Positions 59,324 through 64,000 of a DNA stretch of 64,000 nt are shown piece after piece. Location: NCBI RefSeq assembly GCF_013284245.2, contig NZ_CP085876.1, positions 5,652,001 to 5,716,000 on the forward strand. Direction: 5' to 3'. The DNA is from Brevibacillus sp. DP1.3A. Lineage in GTDB: Bacteria > Bacillota > Bacilli > Brevibacillales > Brevibacillaceae. The notes below the pieces were generated by a model that did not search any database, was not told the origin of the DNA, and saw only the letters and a list, made by a program, of their open reading frames with translations. Both the position numbers and the translations under genes were made by a program. Numbering within the stretch: the first letter of the stretch is position 1; the number at the start of each line of letters is the position of its first letter.

Positions 59324-60413
59324 TTTTATCGTCCCCTTCTCTCGGATCTCCACGACCATCACGGTTGTTGGTCAACAAATAAAGTGTGCCGCCTTTTCCT
59401 TCGACCACATCGCGCAATCGTCCAAACTCGTCTTGGAACAAAGTAGCAGTCTCCAATACCGTATCAGGTCGAGTAGCGTCTAAGCTAATTTTTTGAAGCT
59501 GCTTACCCCTGAGGTTCGCTACGAGCAGTTGTCCTTTCCACGGCCCTTTGGATACAAACGTCATGCCAGAAGGAGCCCATGTCGTATCACCGCTTTGCAG
59601 GAGGGGGGTTTTCATCCCCTCTTTTTGCTGTTCACCGGAAATGACCGGCCAGCCGTAATTTGCGCCCGGCTCGATCCGATTGATCTCATCATGTGCAATC
59701 TGGCCGTGCTCTGAGCTGTAGAGTATCCCGGTATCCGGATACCATGCGATGCCTTGCGGGTTGCGATGTCCATAGCTATATACAGGTGAGCCGGAAAAAG
59801 GATTGTCGGCAGGAATGGTTCCATCCAGATTAATGCGCAAAATTTTTCCGGCGAGACTTGCCCGATCTTGCGCAAGCATTGGCTCATGCGCATCGCCTGT
59901 CGTAATATATAGACGCTGATCCGGACCAATTTTGATCCGTCCTCCGTTGTGGATCGAGCTTCCCGGGATTTTGTCGAGGAGTACCTTATCAATCTGTGCT
60001 GCATGGTTTACTTCTCGTAGTCGCAGGACACGATTGAAAGTAGCCTCTCCCTCTTTGTATGTATGGTAAACGTACAAGTAGTGGTTATTCACAAAATCGG
60101 GATCGAGCACAAGGCCCAACAGCCCGCCTTCTCCCTCGCTTATGAACGGGGCAGGGAATGAGATGAGCGGTTCCGGAAGCAGCTTGCCTGACTGAATCAC
60201 TCGCACTCTTCCTGGTCGCTCTGTGAAAAAGATCCGACCATCCGCGGCTATATCCATGGCCCAAGGTACATCTAATTGATCAGCCACTACCACCATCCGA
60301 TATGGAAGAGACTGTTGAGTTGGCTGCGATACTGTTGTAGGATTCGCTTCGCAAGCCACAACCGGCATACTCAAGATCAAGGTAAGCACACACAGCATCC
60401 ATTTTTTCCACAT
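59295..60413 (-). CDS. PQQ-dependent sugar dehydrogenase family lipoprotein
   Basis: A 372-aa product with a lipobox (LSMPVVAC at about 17-25), then a soluble glucose/sorbosone dehydrogenase-type beta-propeller. Landmarks are LDVPWAMDIAADGRIFFTERPGRVRV, split as LDVPWAMDIAADGR and FFTERPGRVRV, then NGGRIKIGPDQRLYITTGD, YSYGHRNPQGIAW and SGMTFVSKGPWKGQLL. The cofactor may be PQQ. ATG 60413 follows GGGAGG. It is surface-attached. Confidence 0.9.
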   Translation of the reverse strand: MWKKWMLCVLTLILSMPVVACEANPTTVSQPTQQSLPYRMVVVADQLDVPWAMDIAADGRIFFTERPGRVRVIQSGKLLPEPLISFPAPFISEGEGGLLGLVLDPDFVNNHYLYVYHTYKEGEATFNRVLRLREVNHAAQIDKVLLDKIPGSSIHNGGRIKIGPDQRLYITTGDAHEPMLAQDRASLAGKILRINLDGTIPADNPFSGSPVYSYGHRNPQGIAWYPDTGILYSSEHGQIAHDEINRIEPGANYGWPVISGEQQKEGMKTPLLQSGDTTWAPSGMTFVSKGPWKGQLLVANLRGKQLQKISLDATRPDTVLETATLFQDEFGRLRDVVEGKGGTLYLLTNNRDGRGDPREGDDKIIRLVPIQP

Positions 60414-60753
60414 CTCACGTTTTCCTCCCTGTGCGATTTGTCCAGTAGGAACCAGGAAGCATTTTAGACAAAGTTTCGCTAATGCACGCTTATGTTCCTC
60501 TTGGCTTCGCAAAAAATCTATCTGGATGTCCTCCAGCAGTTGTGCCGGGGCCGAAGCCCGGTGACATGTTTTCCAGTCGCCTGTATCCTCTCTTCTTTCG
60601 GGCGGTCTCCTTCCAAACATATCACCGTGTTCCCACAGCTGAGGTGGACGTCCAGTTTTAGATCGTTTGCTTGGTTAGCCATGAAGTCTTTTCCGGTTTT
60701 TCTTTGCAAGTTCATCTCTTTGATGCCTTTTCAAATGCGAATGAAGCCGCGTG
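60414..60753 (-). other. Non-coding stretch with possible degenerate coding remnants
   Basis: On the minus strand two frames look partly protein-like. One, 60715-60518, begins MNLQRKTGKDFMANQANDLK and ends in a stop. The other continues in another frame with LLEDIQIDFLRSQEEHKRAL toward the sugar dehydrogenase start. A frameshifted small gene is possible. No ribosome site is strong. I do not recognise a family. Confidence 0.3.
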
Positions 60754-60956
60754 GGAAGAAGCGGATTTCCAGTCCAAGCGCCTCTGGAGCCCATCTCAGC
60801 GAAGGAATGTATGTCGGGGGTTTTCAGCCTCACCCTCTGAAAATTCATCCTCGAACATCTACTTTTGAGGCGCTCCCGACATTCATTCCGTAGCGGACAG
60901 TCCCCGCCTCCCCGCAGGGCGTAGGCCGAAGCGTAGACTGGAAATCCGCTTCTTCC
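60754..60956 (-). repeat. Structured repeat element, copy B
   Basis: It is bounded by a perfect 21-bp inverted repeat (60754-60774 with 60936-60956). The arms differ from copy A at three paired positions, and each change is compensated. Inner hairpins are ATGTCGGG (60811-60818) with CCCGACAT (60875-60882), and TTTTCAG (60821-60827) with CTGAAAA (60837-60843). Identical blocks with copy A include 60917-60945. On the minus strand it follows the terminator of the PilZ gene, as copy A follows another terminator. Confidence 0.8.
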
Positions 60957-60993
60957 CTCCCCTACAGCTACTCCAATCTCACTGCCAAAAAAG

Positions 60994-61024
60994 CAAAAAA
61001 AAATTGGTCCCCATTGAACCAATT
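60994..61024 (-). terminator. Terminator of the PilZ gene
   Basis: AATTGGT (61002-61008) pairs with ACCAATT (61018-61024). On the minus strand a long T run follows. Confidence 0.88.
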
Positions 61025-61035
61025 CACGAAAAGAC

Positions 61036-61656
61036 CTACTCGATATTCACTTGTCTTCGTTCCTCGATTTGCCGATGCAAAATGTACTTTCGCAAATTGT
61101 GAAAATGACGTGCATTGATTCCTTTGATCGTACAGCCGTAAAAACAGTTCGGTCCCTCTATTCGTTCATGAATGATAACCAGGTCAGTTTTCACTACCCC
61201 ATCCGGGCGATTGCGACCATACAATTCAAAAGAAAAGACAATTTGCTGATCCGCAGGAATCTGTTTATCTGAGCGGAATGCCAAGCCTCCCAGGCTCAAA
61301 TTCACCAAGTACACCATTTGACTATAAACGGAAAAAAATGAGTCTGGTTCCTGCGTCGGATACTGGATCCATCCCTTAACCTCCATGTCGAAACGGGGAT
61401 AGCGTCTGCGCTGTTCCCGAAACTCAGTAGCTGTTGGAGAGTGGAACAAAAACAAGCGATTTTTGTCTTTAGCCACGACCACGGCTTCAAACGTATTGAT
61501 CGTTTCATAATCAGCCGTCAATAGACAAGGGATCTGATCCCCTACAGTGACATCCAATGGGCTGGGAAATACGGCTTCGATCAAGTCCCCTTCTTCATAG
61601 GTAACATGACCTTCTATCACTCGATTCCCTTTTCTAATTTGTATTATGCTTTCCAT
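61036..61656 (-). CDS. PilZ domain c-di-GMP receptor (YcgR/flagellar brake type)
   Basis: A 206-aa protein with an N-terminal YcgR-like beta barrel (about 1-90) and a C-terminal PilZ domain. The c-di-GMP motifs are RRRYPRFD (RxxxR, about 82-89) and NLSLGGLAF (N/DxSxxG, about 119-127), both intact. It probably lowers motility or changes envelope functions at high c-di-GMP. GGTGGAGAACG precedes the ATG. Confidence 0.92.
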   Translation of the reverse strand: MESIIQIRKGNRVIEGHVTYEEGDLIEAVFPSPLDVTVGDQIPCLLTADYETINTFEAVVVAKDKNRLFLFHSPTATEFREQRRRYPRFDMEVKGWIQYPTQEPDSFFSVYSQMVYLVNLSLGGLAFRSDKQIPADQQIVFSFELYGRNRPDGVVKTDLVIIHERIEGPNCFYGCTIKGINARHFHNLRKYILHRQIEERRQVNIE

Positions 61657-61775
61657 CTGCGTTCTCCACCACTTCGCACAAATATATTACCGGGATTTCC
61701 GAAATCTTTACCTGGATGCTTTTCGCGGAAAATAAGGTATAATGGGAACATTGACAGATAGGAGGTTACAGACCG

Positions 61776-61949
61776 ATGAATCGTTATCAATTGGTAACAC
61801 TGGCTTTGGCATTTTTGGTAACCGCCTGTCTCATCGGAGTTGGCATTGCCATTGGGGAAAAAAGCCCCCTCGGTATCCTTGGCTGTATCGTTGTTGCCTT
61901 CTCGTTGATGGGATTTGGCTTTTCGTACAAGCGCAAGCATATGCGCTAA
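61776..61949 (+). CDS. DUF5325 (YlaF-like) small membrane protein
   Basis: A 57-aa protein (ATG 61776, TAA 61947-61949) that short-ORF cutoffs miss. It begins MNRYQLVTLALAF, has two membrane segments (LALAFLVTACLIGVGIAI and GILGCIVVAFSLMGFGF), and ends in KRKHMR. This matches the layout of Bacillus YlaF. AGGAGGTTA precedes the ATG. It is convergent with the synthase gene, only 11 bases apart. Confidence 0.8.
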   Translation: MNRYQLVTLALAFLVTACLIGVGIAIGEKSPLGILGCIVVAFSLMGFGFSYKRKHMR

Positions 61950-61960
61950 CCTCTTCTCCG

Positions 61961-63016
61961 TTATCGCCGTACAAGCAAACTGTTCACATAAAATAGGACA
62001 GAGGGCAAGCCCTTAGCCTGCTTCAGCAGTTGTCTAGCGATAGTATAAATGTGTGGCTGGCTCCGATTTACCTTGCGATCCGCGAGATAAAACGCGACTA
62101 GCCCGTCCACGATCATACGGTGAAATGCAGGATTTGGCAAGCGTTTAACGCTTGCCTTTGCTTGTTCTATGAAAAGCTTCAAGCGTTCAGTCGCTATTCG
62201 TTCCGAATCGTAATAGCTCACGAAGTTTAAATCTCCACCCATTTTATCTTCTTCCAGGTCAATTAAATAGTCTAATAAAATATGTAACCCGCACAGCCAC
62301 GGAAAGTAAGCTTCGCTTACCGTTTGAATTTGCTCTTCCTTTACATCTGGATCAGTCGCCAAGCAAAAAAGAGCGAATATCCCGATGGTCGAGCCTGTGA
62401 CAGCCGCAAATTCTTGCCAGTACAATTCGTGATAGCGTTCTTTGTACTGATCCCACCACGTCAACAAGTGATCCTCGCGCAACTGGGGATCAATGTGCTT
62501 GTATACTTGTAAATCGCTATACAAACAAGAAAACTCGAGTATCTTTGTCTGGATTTTTTCATAGGCTGGCAATTGTGCGACATGCTGTTGACAGGTCTGA
62601 ACCAGCCCAGCCAAAAAGCCGCCGTCATCCTTATCCTCACGGTACAAATAATAATCTCGCAAGGGCGCGCCTGGTGTCAGTGCATCCTGCATCGACACGT
62701 GAAGCTGACGGAAGTCTTCCGGGTCTAGTGACGTGCTGCGATCACACAGATTATCCAAGTAGTCACTAATTGTTTGGTAGGCGACAATCAGCGGGACAAT
62801 TGTCTCTACATGCGGGATGACCTGTGCTGCATAAACACATCCCCCTTGGCAGTGAAACTTTTTGGAGTTCATGCTGTCTTGTGCCTGTTTTCTCAGCTCG
62901 GGATTGGGAATCGCCTGCGCTCTTTTGTACCAAGCCGCAAACTCTCGCTCCAGAACAGGTTGCACATGACGATAGACTCGGTAAAGTAGCTGCCATGGAT
63001 TACGTAGTTCGCTCAC
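61961..63016 (-). CDS. ytpB: Tetraprenyl-beta-curcumene synthase (YtpB, DUF2600)
   Basis: A 351-aa class I terpene cyclase of the large-terpene type. Family stretches are FHCQGGCVYA, TISDYLDNLCDR (Asp-rich), then LHILLDYLIDLEEDKMGGDLNF, split as LHILLDYLIDLEED and GGDLNFVSYY. In B. subtilis it cyclises tetraprenyl diphosphate to beta-curcumene-type C35 terpenes found in spores. The GTG at 63016 follows GGGAGGG. Confidence 0.92.
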   Translation of the reverse strand: MSELRNPWQLLYRVYRHVQPVLEREFAAWYKRAQAIPNPELRKQAQDSMNSKKFHCQGGCVYAAQVIPHVETIVPLIVAYQTISDYLDNLCDRSTSLDPEDFRQLHVSMQDALTPGAPLRDYYLYREDKDDGGFLAGLVQTCQQHVAQLPAYEKIQTKILEFSCLYSDLQVYKHIDPQLREDHLLTWWDQYKERYHELYWQEFAAVTGSTIGIFALFCLATDPDVKEEQIQTVSEAYFPWLCGLHILLDYLIDLEEDKMGGDLNFVSYYDSERIATERLKLFIEQAKASVKRLPNPAFHRMIVDGLVAFYLADRKVNRSQPHIYTIARQLLKQAKGLPSVLFYVNSLLVRR

Positions 63017-63138
63017 TTATTTCCCTCCCAAAACAAATGTAAAACGGAGGCATTCCAAAGCTTTTACCAGCTTACATCGAAGCCCTCGCTCATGACCAAT
63101 AGAAATATCTTATCACATTTGGATGCCTACTCCAAAAG

Positions 63139-64000
63139 TCAGCCCTGAAATACACCAATTCGCCTTTTTGACTCCATATAGAGTACAAAAATAAACTTTT
63201 TGGTATTGATACGAGTAGAAGAGATCGTCATTTCCATCTGATTCTCAAGCTCCAGCATGCGTTTTCGCACCTCAGTAAAATCGAAGAACGTGGTCGCATA
63301 GCTCTCGAATTTGGGATTACTGTAGTCGGTCAGCCCAAGGGAAGCCAAATGAGTTAATGCCTGATAGATGGCTCTGCGAACTCGCTGCTCAGCGGCCTTT
63401 GTTTCCTTTTGGATCAGGACAGTCACTCCCTTTCCCAGCTTGCGGGCAGCAATTGCCCAAAAAATATCGCGTAAAGGTGGGAGATTCACTTCCCCATCCA
63501 TTTCCTTCTCCCAGCGATACAGCCACTCCATCATGTCGAGTAAATCTTTGCTGCCTTTTTGGCTAATCATCCCCAGTTCAGTTAAGAGAAACCGTGCGGA
63601 AGACAAGATGCCCTTTTCAGGATACGATGCTTCTTTGGTAAGAGCTGCCGTTATGTTAATACTGCCGGACAAGACGGAAAGTGACCGCTGAATACCCTCG
63701 ATGGATTGCTGCAGCAATATGCGTTCCCGTACCTTTTGCAGAACACTGATGACCTCCAGTCGATTCACCGGTTTGGTCACGTAGTATTCGATCCCTGTCG
63801 CATACGCCTCAGCGATCATCTCCTTCGTTTCGATTTGCGAGATCATGACAATTTTGCCTGTAAAACGCCTTAACTGGCGCACTGTTTCAATGCCATCTCG
63901 TTTCGGCATCAAAAGATCAATCAACAAGATGTCTACTTGCTTCCAATTCAAAAAATCGTGGTCAATTTGTGAGCCATCCTCCGCTTCCCCACATACCTCT
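63139..64000 (-). CDS. GlnL/YcbB-type response regulator (5' part cut by window edge)
   Basis: The frame runs on to the window edge (upstream residues EVCGEAEDGSQIDHDFL precede the receiver part DILLIDLLMPKRDGIE). The receiver Lys switch lies in EYYVTKPVNRLE. The C-terminal half is the YcbB-type domain (LYRWEKEMDGEVNLPPLRDIFW, split as LYRWEKEMDG and LPPLRDIFWAIA, then RRAIYQALTHLASLGL). B. subtilis GlnL controls glutamine use. The DNA-binding part here is not the OmpR or ANTAR type. The N-terminus is missing. Confidence 0.85.
   Translation of the reverse strand, partial: EVCGEAEDGSQIDHDFLNWKQVDILLIDLLMPKRDGIETVRQLRRFTGKIVMISQIETKEMIAEAYATGIEYYVTKPVNRLEVISVLQKVRERILLQQSIEGIQRSLSVLSGSINITAALTKEASYPEKGILSSARFLLTELGMISQKGSKDLLDMMEWLYRWEKEMDGEVNLPPLRDIFWAIAARKLGKGVTVLIQKETKAAEQRVRRAIYQALTHLASLGLTDYSNPKFESYATTFFDFTEVRKRMLELENQMEMTISSTRINTKKFIFVLYMESKRRIGVFQG

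Noticed and set aside
60675-61022. 115-codon minus-strand frame across repeat copy B
   Set aside because: It crosses the PilZ terminator and the inverted repeats, and has no ribosome site.
1-64000. CRISPR array, tRNA, rRNA, complete insertion sequence or prophage
   Set aside because: No regularly spaced direct repeats, cloverleaf genes, rRNA sequence, transposase or phage structural genes were recognised on either strand.

Overview
The window looks like chromosomal DNA of a Gram-positive, endospore-forming Firmicute of the Paenibacillaceae, most likely Brevibacillus. Supporting signs are strong AGGAGG-type ribosome binding sites, frequent TTG/GTG starts, many OmpR-family two-component pairs, an ECF sigma/anti-sigma pair, a YtpB-type tetraprenyl-beta-curcumene synthase next to a YlaF-like protein, menaquinone synthesis by the futalosine route (MqnB, MqnD), and a candidate sigma-K promoter before a Cu-Zn superoxide dismutase. 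The genus is an inference. No rRNA, tRNA, CRISPR array, complete insertion sequence or prophage was seen.

Layout. 0-1.8 kb: AT-rich, with two hypothetical/SF0329-type genes. 1.9-4.6 kb: a DJ-1 protein, an AzlCD amino-acid exporter and a TrmB-type regulator with matching palindromic sites. 4.7-11.6 kb: DNA alkylation repair, a MacB/FtsX-type ABC transporter, two secreted repeat proteins, a DUF1259 protein and TatD. 11.7-16.5 kb: response regulator, secreted PepSY-like protein and histidine kinase, then ECF sigma and anti-sigma. 16.5-22.5 kb: accessory genes (a GNAT gene broken by a stop, a SUFU-domain protein, an aminoglycoside-type nucleotidyltransferase, a WYL regulator divergent from a Gfo/Idh oxidoreductase). 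22.5-29.7 kb: a FrnE-like oxidoreductase, a Fur-boxed iron ABC importer, a two-component system and SodC. 29.8-38.7 kb: MqnD/MqnB, a methyltransferase, a nitroreductase, a cold shock protein, EutH, YitT and others. 38.8-43.4 kb: histidine kinase and response regulator divergent from an ABC-2 transporter with two tiny membrane proteins. 43.4-49 kb: a HAD phosphatase, thioesterase, DinB, EamA, an S66 peptidase and a lipoprotein. 49-64 kb: a third two-component pair, BrnQ, AlkA, proline dehydrogenase with a divergent sigma-54 activator, an MFS transporter, a PQQ-type sugar dehydrogenase lipoprotein, PilZ, YlaF-like, YtpB and a truncated GlnL-like regulator.

The most notable signals are non-coding. 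(1) A roughly 200-bp element occurs twice (48396-48590 and 60754-60956). Each copy is bounded by perfect 19-21 bp inverted repeats that differ between copies but stay complementary, and two internal hairpins also co-vary. Both copies sit just beyond the terminator of a minus-strand gene. This fits an undescribed structured RNA or MITE family. (2) The eutH leader carries a perfect sigma-A promoter, two hexaloop hairpins of the ANTAR-target type, and a terminator that overlaps the second hairpin. (3) The putative proline dehydrogenase has a -24/-12 promoter and TGTACA repeats facing a GAFTGA-type activator. (4) Matching operator-like sequences link the TrmB regulator to azlCD, and the 11.7-kb response regulator to its PepSY-like neighbour.
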